Source of the DNA: JARFVT01 sp036677425
GTDB lineage: Bacteria; Pseudomonadota; Alphaproteobacteria; UBA8366; Aestuariispiraceae
Assembly: GCA_036677425.1 (NCBI GenBank)
Contig: JARFVT010000013.1
Coordinates: forward strand, 1,054,001 to 1,118,000
Direction of reading: 5' to 3'
Length of the DNA stretch: 64,000 bases
The stretch's first letter is position 1. Every line of letters starts with the position of its first letter. The position numbers and the translations under genes were made by a program. The notes below the pieces were generated by a model. It did not search any database. It was not told the origin of the DNA and saw nothing but the letters and a program-made list of their open reading frames with translations. Shown here piece after piece: positions 56,662 to 64,000 of the stretch.

Positions 56662-57951
56662 TTATATGCTATTATTAGTATATATTAATTCAGATACATC
56701 AATTATGTAACGTTGACGAATATTTTCATGTACGGAATCAATACAAACTTTTTGACAATCAGGACTCCATCTTGGGTGTAAATCACAACGATTTTCTTTT
56801 CCTAAATCAGGATCGGCATAGAAACTGCCGATATTATATCGTTTATCCAAATCCACATTATATAAAATAAGATAACGTTCATTGGTTTTATCATCGGGAT
56901 AGGTATCTGATAAAATCCATTTGCCATCTGTTGAATATGTCATATGACCATTTTCAGTTAGTTTTTCACTCCCTATAATTTGTGCTTTACCCGTATTATC
57001 ATTGTATAAATGATAATGAATATTGCCTTTATATGGGCTCCAAACAATGATTTCATCAGAGTTTTTCCATACGGGATGCGATATTTGATAATCAGATTTT
57101 TCATAATCAAATGTACCAATAGAATTTGGATCAAAATCATCACTTAATTGTGCAATAGGATGATCGGTACATTCATGCAATCGAAGATCGCTTCCGTCCA
57201 TTTTACAAGTGAATAGCCGGTGTAAAAAACAATGTTCATCTTCGACCCGTTCTGTCCAACGATGGATGAATAAGAACCGTTCAGAATTTGGACTCATTTC
57301 AAGATGAGTTGCCCAATGTATGGCATTATCCATTGATGGTAATGGTTGAAAATTCTTCAAATCTGCTAAACTTATTATTAATTTATGTTGGCCTGTTTCA
57401 ATATCCATATAATGAATACCATCATTGGTTGGCGCTAATGGTAATTTTGGTTCTTGATTAGTCGAGGCATAACCAATGGTTTTATGGGTTATTTGAAAAC
57501 GTGAATAGTCAACTGATAATGCATATTTACTATTGGGTGCAACCACATAAATTGGTAATGGTAAATCCCGCGTTTTACCCGTATCCACATCATATATTTT
57601 TGAAATAAAATCGGGATATATTTCGCCTTTCCCATTTGAACGAGTATTATAGATTATTTGACGGTTTTTTTTACCCTCAAGCCATTGTAATTGGCAACCC
57701 ATTTGCCAATTCCATGTGGTTGTATTGCCAATTTCATAATATTTATCATTATCTTGTAAATCAAAATAACCTACAATAGCTGTTTCTTTACCTGTTAAAT
57801 CACCAGTCATCATTGGCACGCGATTAGCCAGAAAATATCGCCCTGAACTATCCCAAACATTTTTATTATAATAGCCAAAAAAATGATGGTTTTCACCAAT
57901 TCCAACACGTCTAATAGGGCAAAAATTATTAATAACAGTATTATTGGTCAT
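56662..57951 (-). CDS. Beta-propeller protein, oligogalacturonate lyase/TolB-like
   Basis: A 429-residue cytoplasmic protein without a signal peptide. Repeated blocks such as SPNSERFLFIHRW, HPVWKNSDEIIVWSPYKGN, STDGKWILSDTYPDDKTNER and DLHPRWSPDCQKVCIDSVHE form a seven-bladed propeller of the type seen in oligogalacturonate lyase (Ogl) and TolB-like proteins. The His-rich motifs (HWATH, CDLHPRWS) resemble Ogl metal ligands, but enzyme activity is not certain. It lies upstream of a lipoprotein and the tct operon, which suggests uptake and use of organic or sugar acids. Confidence 0.65.
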   Translation of the reverse strand: MTNNTVINNFCPIRRVGIGENHHFFGYYNKNVWDSSGRYFLANRVPMMTGDLTGKETAIVGYFDLQDNDKYYEIGNTTTWNWQMGCQLQWLEGKKNRQIIYNTRSNGKGEIYPDFISKIYDVDTGKTRDLPLPIYVVAPNSKYALSVDYSRFQITHKTIGYASTNQEPKLPLAPTNDGIHYMDIETGQHKLIISLADLKNFQPLPSMDNAIHWATHLEMSPNSERFLFIHRWTERVEDEHCFLHRLFTCKMDGSDLRLHECTDHPIAQLSDDFDPNSIGTFDYEKSDYQISHPVWKNSDEIIVWSPYKGNIHYHLYNDNTGKAQIIGSEKLTENGHMTYSTDGKWILSDTYPDDKTNERYLILYNVDLDKRYNIGSFYADPDLGKENRCDLHPRWSPDCQKVCIDSVHENIRQRYIIDVSELIYTNNSI

Positions 57952-58038
57952 GAATATCTTTCTTTATATTTAAAATAAAAAAAGGAGAGATAAAAAGAAC
58001 TCACCCTTTTTCTATTTATTAGCTATGTTACAAAATAT

Positions 58039-58425
58039 TTATTTTACAAAAATAATAGTAGCATCTGTTAATGGATCAAAATCATCATTAGTTACGCTAA
58101 GGTAATATTTACCGGCAGATACAAGCTTTTTCTTAACAAACCGACCATATGACCATGTTGTTACAAAATTACCATTATCATCGGCAACGGGGGCAGGGTT
58201 CAACGCATATCCAATATCGCTTTCAACGCCATCAGATGTTTTAAACAATATTGCAACTGCTAGATTAGGGGCAAATCCATTTCCAGTTAAAATAATAGTG
58301 CCTTTTTTATCAAGCTTTGCATCACCATCAATTGCCAAAGAAGGATTGTCATATATATTATTTGATACGCAGGCGCTAAGCGTTAAGCCAAGTGCAATGA
58401 TTGCAATTTTAATTAATATTTTCAT
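58039..58425 (-). CDS. Small lipoprotein, unknown function
   Basis: A 128-residue protein with a lipobox (LTLSAC, Cys at about 19) after a hydrophobic signal. The mature part looks like an immunoglobulin- or beta-sandwich-like domain (GTIILTGNGFAPNLAVAILF, GKYYLSVTNDDFDPLTDATI). No family is recognised. It is on the same strand as the tct operon and the propeller gene. Confidence 0.7.
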   Translation of the reverse strand: MKILIKIAIIALGLTLSACVSNNIYDNPSLAIDGDAKLDKKGTIILTGNGFAPNLAVAILFKTSDGVESDIGYALNPAPVADDNGNFVTTWSYGRFVKKKLVSAGKYYLSVTNDDFDPLTDATIIFVK

Positions 58426-58458
58426 TAATATATCTTTCTATTTAATGTAAGTTATTTA

Positions 58459-59966
58459 TTAATCATCAAGAATTTTTGAATTTTTAATATGTTGAATAAT
58501 GCCTTGATATAAGGCGTAACAACATAAAATAAAAATGATAAGCGAGATAGGGCGGGTGACTAATTGCACGGCAAAACTTCCTAATTCGCCATGAACTAAT
58601 GCCAATGATCTTGCTAATTCACCTTCGGCCATTGTGCCTAAAACAAGACCCAATACCAATGGTGCGCGTGGAACGTTAAAATATTGTAAGGTAAATCCAA
58701 CAAAGCCAACAAAAAGCATGATACCAACATCATCAAGGGAGCTGCGAATTGAATATGCGCCAATCACCGCTAATGCCATAATACATGGTGCTAATATACT
58801 ACGTGGTATTTGGATGACGCGAACGCAATATTTGGCAACCAATAAGCCGACGGGTACAAAAAGTAAATTAGCGATAAATAGACTAAGAATAAAACCATAA
58901 GTTATATCAGCATTAACAGTGAATAGCTCCGCACCAGGGCGCAAACCATGAATCATTATTCCACCTAGTAAAACAGCCGTTACGGATTACCTGGTATTCC
59001 CAATGTCAATAATGGAATTAATGTACCGCCAGTTACCGCGTTATTACCCGTTTCACAGGCAATAACACCTTCAGCAGAACCTTTGCCAAATTTCTCTGGC
59101 GTTTTTGAAGCACGTTTAGCTGCATCATAGGCAAGAAATCCGCCGACACTGCAACCAACTCCCGGGATTATTCCAACAATTATACCAATTAAGCTGGAAC
59201 GAATAACATTTAATTTTTGGCTAAACATTTCAGGTAAAAATTTAAATGGATTATTTTGATCTTCTTTTATGGTTAATGGCGCATTGCTTTTACTTTTTGA
59301 AACCATATCAATAACTTCGGGGATAGAATAAAGCCCAATAAGTGATACAACCAACGGAATGCCGTCATAAAGGGACGGTAAATCAAATGTATATCGCATT
59401 TCACCGGTTAATGGATGATTGCCAATTGTGCTTAATAACAAACCAATAATACCTGCCATTAAGCCTTTTTCCATTGCACCAGCAGATAATGATGCAATAA
59501 CGGTAATTCCAAAAACAGCAAGCAAGAAATATTCTGGTGAGCCGAAAAGCAGAGATAACTCTGCCAAAGGTGGTGCAATGAATAACAAAGCAACCACACT
59601 TAACAAACCACCAATTGATGAACCAAATGTTGCCAAGGCCAACGCCCTTGTCGATTGTCCTTTTTTTGTCATTGGGTGACCATCAAGCAGAGTAGCTACT
59701 GCTGCGGGTGTCCCCGGAATATTTAATAAAATGGCACTTATTGCACCGCTATATGTGGAAGCTAAATATATCCCGCCTAACATTGCTAAACCAGCTTGTG
59801 GCGGCATTGAAAATGTAATGGGAATTAAAAGCGCAATTCCCATCGTGCTGGTTAATCCTGGTAAAACGCCGATGATAACGCCACCAACAACGCCCGCAGC
59901 AATCGCCGCAATCATAATTGGATCCATGAGGGCCGAAAAGCCAATAAGGATATTTTCAAACATCAA
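58459..59966 (-). pseudogene. tctA: Tripartite tricarboxylate transporter large membrane subunit TctA, frameshifted
   Basis: Two abutting minus-strand frames together make one TctA of about 502 residues. The upstream frame (59966-58980) has GVLPGLTSTMGIALLIPITF, GIIPGVGCSVGGFLAYDAAK and ends TLIPLLTLGIPGNP. The downstream frame continues with VTAVLLGGIMIHGLRPGAEL as expected. One base is missing just after GNP, near 58982, where P-V would read ccggta. Without correction the protein lacks its last third. It may be a recent mutation or an assembly error, since the rest is clean. Confidence 0.85.
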
Positions 59967-59995
59967 TCAAACCCCTAATTAAAAAATAGTTAAAA

Positions 59996-60466
59996 TTAAT
60001 AAAAGAAAATACTATCTGGTCGTGCAACCGCAAGGAATTCAAAGAAAACACCATATAACGAGGCAGTTAAACCAATGGATATTGCTAAATTAGCAATTGG
60101 TTTTCGATATCCAAATATCCATGTGATAACCGTGATAAACACAATAGTCGATATTTCATAATTCACTAATGTAATCGCCAAAACATAAGTAATGATTGAC
60201 CCAAAAACAAATGCCGCAGCCACTAATGGGCTCATGTCTTTATCAGGCTTTTCTATATCGTTTTTATTTTTATTTACATCGCTAATCTTTTTATCTTGGA
60301 AAAAGTTACGCAATAAAAGCAAAGTTGCAATAGCAGCAAGAAAAACGGAAAGGATACGTGGAAAATAAGACGATTCAAAAGAATAGCTAAATGCAACAAA
60401 CCCAGTAACCATCGCAAGGCAAATAATTATAATACTAAAAAATATATCTTTTTGATAATTTGTCAT
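59996..60466 (-). CDS. tctB: Tripartite tricarboxylate transporter small membrane subunit TctB
   Basis: A 156-residue inner-membrane protein with four hydrophobic segments: near the N terminus (FFSIIIICLAMVTGFVAFSY), ILSVFLAAIATLLLL, AAFVFGSIITYVLAITLVNY and a last one near GYRKPIANLAISIGLTASLY. This matches the TctB pattern of low sequence conservation and fixed topology. It lies between tctC and tctA on the minus strand. Confidence 0.85.
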   Translation of the reverse strand: MTNYQKDIFFSIIIICLAMVTGFVAFSYSFESSYFPRILSVFLAAIATLLLLRNFFQDKKISDVNKNKNDIEKPDKDMSPLVAAAFVFGSIITYVLAITLVNYEISTIVFITVITWIFGYRKPIANLAISIGLTASLYGVFFEFLAVARPDSIFFY

Positions 60467-60497
60467 CTTCTTAATCCTTTCCTATATTCTTAATATC

Positions 60498-61475
60498 CTA
60501 TTTTAATAAATGAATATAACCTTGAACAGCCGCCGCAGCAGTGCTTAGATATTCATCAAATTCTTCAGCTGACATATAGCTAAGCGGCAAGCCCATTTTA
60601 TCTGCATGTGCAATAAATTCAGGGTCTTTCATTACATCAGCAAAAGCTTTTTTTAATACTGCTTTTCTGTCGGCGGGCATATCTTTAGGAACAGCGACAC
60701 CACGCATCGATGCGCCAATACCTGGTACATCAATTCCAGTTGCCTCTTTAACCGTTGGAACATCAGGTAAATATTTATAACGTTTATCGGCAAATACAGC
60801 TAATGCCCGCATACGACCATTACGAATATGGTTAGTTGCCGAACTAGCAGAAGGTACAGAGGCATCAATTTGATTTCCTAAAGTTGCAGTAATCGCAGGG
60901 CCAGAACCATTAAAGGATATAAAATTAAGATTAATGCCTAATTTATCTTCGGCTATAACCAATTGAAGTTGATTATTTGATTGTGGACCATCACCCCCAA
61001 CATTAACCTTGCCTGGGTTCTTCTTTGCCGCAGCCATAAAATCAGCAAAAGTTTTATAAGGGCTATCAGAATTCACTGTTAAAACAACAGGGTCAAGCTG
61101 GATATTAGCTATAGCTTCGAAATCTGACATTTCATAAGGCACATTATCACGCAACATTTTAACCATAAAAATAGATGGGATATTAATAAATCCAATTTTA
61201 TAACCATCATTTTTAGCATTAGCCAAGGCAGTAAAACCAATTTGCCCACCAGCACCAGGTTTATTACGAATAACTAAACGTGCACCAAGATGAGATTGGA
61301 CATATTTTGCAATAACACGCGCAGCAGTATCAGTGCCGCCACCTGGTGAATAAGCAACGATCATTGCCACTGGTTTTTTAGGGTAATCTTGTGCTTGCAG
61401 TGATGAAGTTAAAGCCGCTGTTGCAACAATTGTTGACAATGATATGGCAACCAGCGTTTTAATTTTTTTAAACAT
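60498..61475 (-). CDS. tctC: Tripartite tricarboxylate transporter substrate-binding protein TctC
   Basis: A 325-residue periplasmic protein of the TctC/Bug family. It has a signal peptide ending near SSLQAQDYP, then PKKPVAMIVAYSPGGGTDTA and ARVIAKYVQ, which are the ligand-binding blocks. NKPGAGGQIG and later NVGGDGPQSNNQ follow the family. Its likely ligands are citrate or other carboxylates; Bug proteins differ widely in specificity. It is the first gene of the tct operon. Confidence 0.93.
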   Translation of the reverse strand: MFKKIKTLVAISLSTIVATAALTSSLQAQDYPKKPVAMIVAYSPGGGTDTAARVIAKYVQSHLGARLVIRNKPGAGGQIGFTALANAKNDGYKIGFINIPSIFMVKMLRDNVPYEMSDFEAIANIQLDPVVLTVNSDSPYKTFADFMAAAKKNPGKVNVGGDGPQSNNQLQLVIAEDKLGINLNFISFNGSGPAITATLGNQIDASVPSASSATNHIRNGRMRALAVFADKRYKYLPDVPTVKEATGIDVPGIGASMRGVAVPKDMPADRKAVLKKAFADVMKDPEFIAHADKMGLPLSYMSAEEFDEYLSTAAAAVQGYIHLLK

Positions 61476-61552
61476 AAATAATATTCTCCTGTCCGAGCTT
61501 TATAATATTTTATTTTTGAATTTTAAAAACAGATAAAACAAACCTGTACTTG

Positions 61553-61564
61553 ATTGTATACATT
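61553..61564. promoter_or_regulatory. Candidate GntR-type operator
   Basis: attgtatacatt is a near-perfect palindrome around gtatac in the divergent region between tctC and the GntR gene. FCD-type GntR regulators often bind such sites. It lies about 80 bp upstream of tctC. The call rests on one short palindrome. Confidence 0.35.
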
Positions 61565-61704
61565 TTAGAACATTTTATGTCAATTGGTTTTTAAAATCAA
61601 AATACCACTATTGAATATAATGGTTAAATATGTGATTATGATGGTTAAACATACAATTTATGTATCAATAAATTTACATATATAATATAAATGGTTTTGA
61701 TTAA

Positions 61705-62394
61705 ATGACTGATGATAAAGATAAAATGGATGATATAAAAAATACAACGCCTTCCTTGGGTGAGTTTGTTTATCAAGAATTATTAGGCGCAATTCGTGAA
61801 GGTAAATATCATCCGGGGGAACGTATTCGTGAATCAGTTGTTACCCGCGACCTTGGCGTTAGTAGAACGCCAGTTCGCGAAGCATTGCGACGTTTACAAT
61901 CCGAAGGAAGATTAAATTTTGAACCTCAACGTGGTGTGGTTGTTGCCGAACTTGACCGGCAAGAGGTGTCAGAACTCTACGCATTACGTCAACAATTAGA
62001 AGGTATCGCGGCCAGATTTGCGGCGCAACATGCATCTGATACTGAAATAAGTGCTATGGAATTTATTCTTGAAAAAGGGCTTCAGGTTTCTGATGACCCG
62101 CGGCAATTAAATCAAATAAATTGGGAACTTCACCATGCAATATATAACAGTGGTCATAACCGTTTTTTAATACAATCATTTGCTTCAATTTCTGATGCTA
62201 TGGCTTTATTACGCGGCGTTAAATATATCCCAGAAGGCCGTCCAAAGAAACTTTATGATGAACATAAAAAGATAATTGACGCTATTAAAAATCGTGATAT
62301 GGATGCGGCTGATAAGGCGGCTCAAGAACATATAAAAAAATCTTTTCAAATGCATTTAGAAACATCATTTAAAGAACGAACCAAATCTAATTAA
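61705..62394 (+). CDS. GntR family transcriptional regulator (FCD type)
   Basis: A 229-residue regulator. The winged helix-turn-helix reads GEFVYQELLGAIREGKYHPG then RESVVTRDLGVSRTPVREAL and RRLQSEGRLNFEPQRGVVVA. A FadR C-terminal (FCD) domain follows, with metal-ligand-like His residues in ELHHAIYNSGHN and later AAQEHIKKSF. It is divergent from tctC, so it likely controls the tct operon in response to a carboxylate. Confidence 0.9.
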   Translation: MTDDKDKMDDIKNTTPSLGEFVYQELLGAIREGKYHPGERIRESVVTRDLGVSRTPVREALRRLQSEGRLNFEPQRGVVVAELDRQEVSELYALRQQLEGIAARFAAQHASDTEISAMEFILEKGLQVSDDPRQLNQINWELHHAIYNSGHNRFLIQSFASISDAMALLRGVKYIPEGRPKKLYDEHKKIIDAIKNRDMDAADKAAQEHIKKSFQMHLETSFKERTKSN

Positions 62395-62435
62395 TTAGAT
62401 TTATGACTTCGTTAAACATGCCATCACATTTATAA

Positions 62436-62565
62436 CAAACCAAACACTTCGTGATTGGTGTAGTTTTGCCTTTAACTATGTAATTTGCGTATATAGTCCT
62501 AAGCAAACCCCGAGTGGCTTAATGCGACAATAAAAAGATACGCGCATTAGCGCATAAATATATAG
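62436..62565. repeat. Diverged copy of the dispersed repeat (copy 4)
   Basis: cacttcgtgattggtgtag, ttaactatgtaatttgcgta, cccgagtggcttaatgcgac and aataaaaaga follow the order of copies 1 and 2 in the same orientation but are diverged. It lies between the GntR gene and tRNA-Glu, about 50 kb from the other copies. Confidence 0.6.
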
Positions 62566-62570
62566 AAGAT

Positions 62571-62646
62571 TGGTGACCCCTACGGGATTCGAACCCGTGT
62601 TGCCGCCGTGAAAGGGCAGTGTCCTAGGCCTCTAGACGAAGGGGTC
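62571..62646 (-). tRNA. tRNA-Glu (anticodon TTC)
   Basis: On the minus strand it begins gaccccttcgtctagaggcc and ends ggggtcacca, with an encoded CCA. The acceptor stem gacccct pairs with aggggtc. The anticodon arm is ctgcc-ctttcac-ggcgg with TTC, and the T arm holds ggttcgaatcc. It closes the accessory region on the right. Confidence 0.97.
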
Positions 62647-62953
62647 GTATAAGGCAGTTAACAATAACTAGGCGTTGTTTATACAAGATAAAAGATAGTT
62701 GCAAGGCTAAATTTAAATTAAATCTATTTTTATATTTTTTTTTAAATATTTAATGAAAATCTGCTAAATATTACATATATAAAATATATGTTAAAACATC
62801 AAAAAATCCATAGATATTTGCTATATCTGGTTTAACTTGTTATAATGCTGCATTGCGGCAAAAATATTTTTCTAAAATATATAAAATTGCCTATAAAAAC
62901 AGTATATTAATTAAAATGCTAAATATAAAACACTCTTACGGAGGATATAAAAC
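62647..62953. other. AT-rich intergenic region upstream of gltA
   Basis: About 300 bp with no open frame. It contains long A/T runs (for example around 62730-62760). I see no clear operator or strong promoter, but the gltA promoter must lie here. The gltA ribosome-binding site (acggagga) is at 62938-62945. Confidence 0.5.
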
Positions 62954-64000
62954 ATGACTAATGATAATCCTGTTAGTGATAAAAATAGCGTAACTCTAAT
63001 CGATAATTCAACAGGACATCAATATGATCTTCCTTTGATGAATGGAACTATTGGCCCCAAGGTTATTGATGTAAGTAAATTATATAGCAAAACGGGTCAT
63101 TTTACATATGACCCTGGTTTTACATCAACAGGATCATGCGATTCTGCCATCACATATATCGATGGTGACGAAGGAATATTATTGCATCGCGGTTATACTA
63201 TTCAAGATTTAGCTGCCCATAGCAGCTATATGGAAGTATGTCATTTACTGCTTCGTGGGCATTTACCAAATAAAAAAGAAAAAGAAGAGTTTGAACATAC
63301 AATAACTTATCACACCATGGTTCATGAGCAAATGACAAATTTCTTCCATGGTTTTCGTCGCGATGCACATCCAATGGCAATTATGGTTGGTGTTGTTGGT
63401 GCATTATCAGCATTTTATCATGATTCCACCGATATTAACGACCCGCATCAACGCATGGTCGCATCCAATCGTATGGTTGCTAAAATGCCTACTTTGGCAG
63501 CGATGGCGTATAAATATTCATCAGGGCAACCATTTGTATATCCGCGCAATGATTTAAGCTATGCTGCAAATTTCCTACATATGACATTCTCTGTACCCGC
63601 AGAAGAATATATTGTTAGTCCAGCTGTTGAACGCGCCATGGATAGAATTTTCATCCTACATGCCGATCATGAACAAAATGCTTCAACATCGACTGTGCGT
63701 ATTGCAGGTTCTTCTGGTGCTAATCCTTTTGCATGTATTGCGGCGGGGATATCATGTCTTTGGGGACCAGCCCACGGTGGCGCCAATGAAGCAGTTTTAG
63801 AAATGTTAAATGAAATTGGTGATAAGAAAAACATCCCCAAATTTATTGCTAAAGCAAAAGATAAAAATGATCCTTTCCGCCTGATGGGTTTTGGTCATCG
63901 TGTTTATAAAAATACTGACCCAAGGGCAGGGGTGTTAAAGGAATCCTGTCATGAAGTCTTAAAAGAATTAAATGTTAAAGATCCATTATTGGAACTTGCC
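62954..64000 (+). CDS. gltA: Citrate synthase (cut by window edge)
   Basis: Condenses acetyl-CoA and oxaloacetate in the citrate cycle. 349 residues are visible from the ATG at 62954. They include TGSCDSAITYIDGDEGILLH then RGYTIQDLA, FHGFRRDAHPMAIMVGVVGA, LHADHEQNASTSTVRIAGSS (first catalytic His), WGPAHGGANEAVLEML and LMGFGHRVYKNTDPRAGVLK (second catalytic His). This is the type I bacterial citrate synthase. The C terminus lies beyond the window. Confidence 0.97.
   Translation, partial: MTNDNPVSDKNSVTLIDNSTGHQYDLPLMNGTIGPKVIDVSKLYSKTGHFTYDPGFTSTGSCDSAITYIDGDEGILLHRGYTIQDLAAHSSYMEVCHLLLRGHLPNKKEKEEFEHTITYHTMVHEQMTNFFHGFRRDAHPMAIMVGVVGALSAFYHDSTDINDPHQRMVASNRMVAKMPTLAAMAYKYSSGQPFVYPRNDLSYAANFLHMTFSVPAEEYIVSPAVERAMDRIFILHADHEQNASTSTVRIAGSSGANPFACIAAGISCLWGPAHGGANEAVLEMLNEIGDKKNIPKFIAKAKDKNDPFRLMGFGHRVYKNTDPRAGVLKESCHEVLKELNVKDPLLELA

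Noticed and set aside
54141..62570. Genomic island with a tRNA-derived attachment repeat
   Set aside because: I looked for a second copy of the tRNA-Leu 3' end and found none, and no integrase gene is present.

Overview
The window is a very AT-rich chromosomal segment (roughly one third G+C by eye) from an alphaproteobacterium. Gene content and order support this: the dusB-ntrB-ntrC-ntrY-ntrX-trkA-hfq-hflX block, a fused ispDF gene, and purN-purM next to a DUF2066 protein, a PerM-type permease, an HdaA-like protein, ppk1, ppx and rnd. The nearest group cannot be fixed without a search; a Rhodospirillales-like lineage is my guess. Most genes are ordinary housekeeping genes, but several are broken by one or a few changes, so the genome may be undergoing reduction, or the assembly may carry errors.

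Layout. 1-7015: the 5' part of carB, a DEAD-box helicase gene with two internal stops, a ZnuCB-type metal importer pair and a divergent tungstate importer (tupBCA). 7016-12782: a small inverted-repeat element of MITE type, glmU-glmS, then a repeat-rich patch with an intact 1257-bp IS3-family insertion sequence that truncates a Sel1-like secreted protein gene, flanked by copies of a dispersed intergenic repeat. 12783-33122: an ABC-F ATPase, ndk, purine synthesis genes, the DUF2066-perM-hdaA-ppk1-ppx group (perM has an internal stop), rnd, aspS, infA, pyruvate carboxylase, and the overlapping ispDF-pgpA-pncC set. 33123-45226: a CcsA/YpjD-like membrane protein and the nitrogen-regulation block through hflX. 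45227-54003: an inositol monophosphatase-like gene, a beta-hydroxyacid dehydrogenase, a MocA-XdhC pair, a Panacea-domain protein, a NhaD-like antiporter, an Atm1-type exporter, a DUF192 protein and lipB.

54053-62646, between a tRNA-Leu and a tRNA-Glu gene, is the accessory part. It holds a translationally coupled pair (a YaaW/UPF0174-like protein plus an unrecognised coiled-coil protein), a decayed PAS chemoreceptor, a beta-propeller protein related to oligogalacturonate lyases, a lipoprotein, a tripartite tricarboxylate transporter operon (tctCBA, with tctA frameshifted) and a divergent FCD-type GntR regulator. The window ends inside gltA.

The most novel-looking items are the coupled YaaW-like/coiled-coil pair after tRNA-Leu, the modular dispersed repeat family with a conserved small hairpin, and the nested inverted-repeat element upstream of glmU. 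I saw no CRISPR array, prophage or recognised defence operon.
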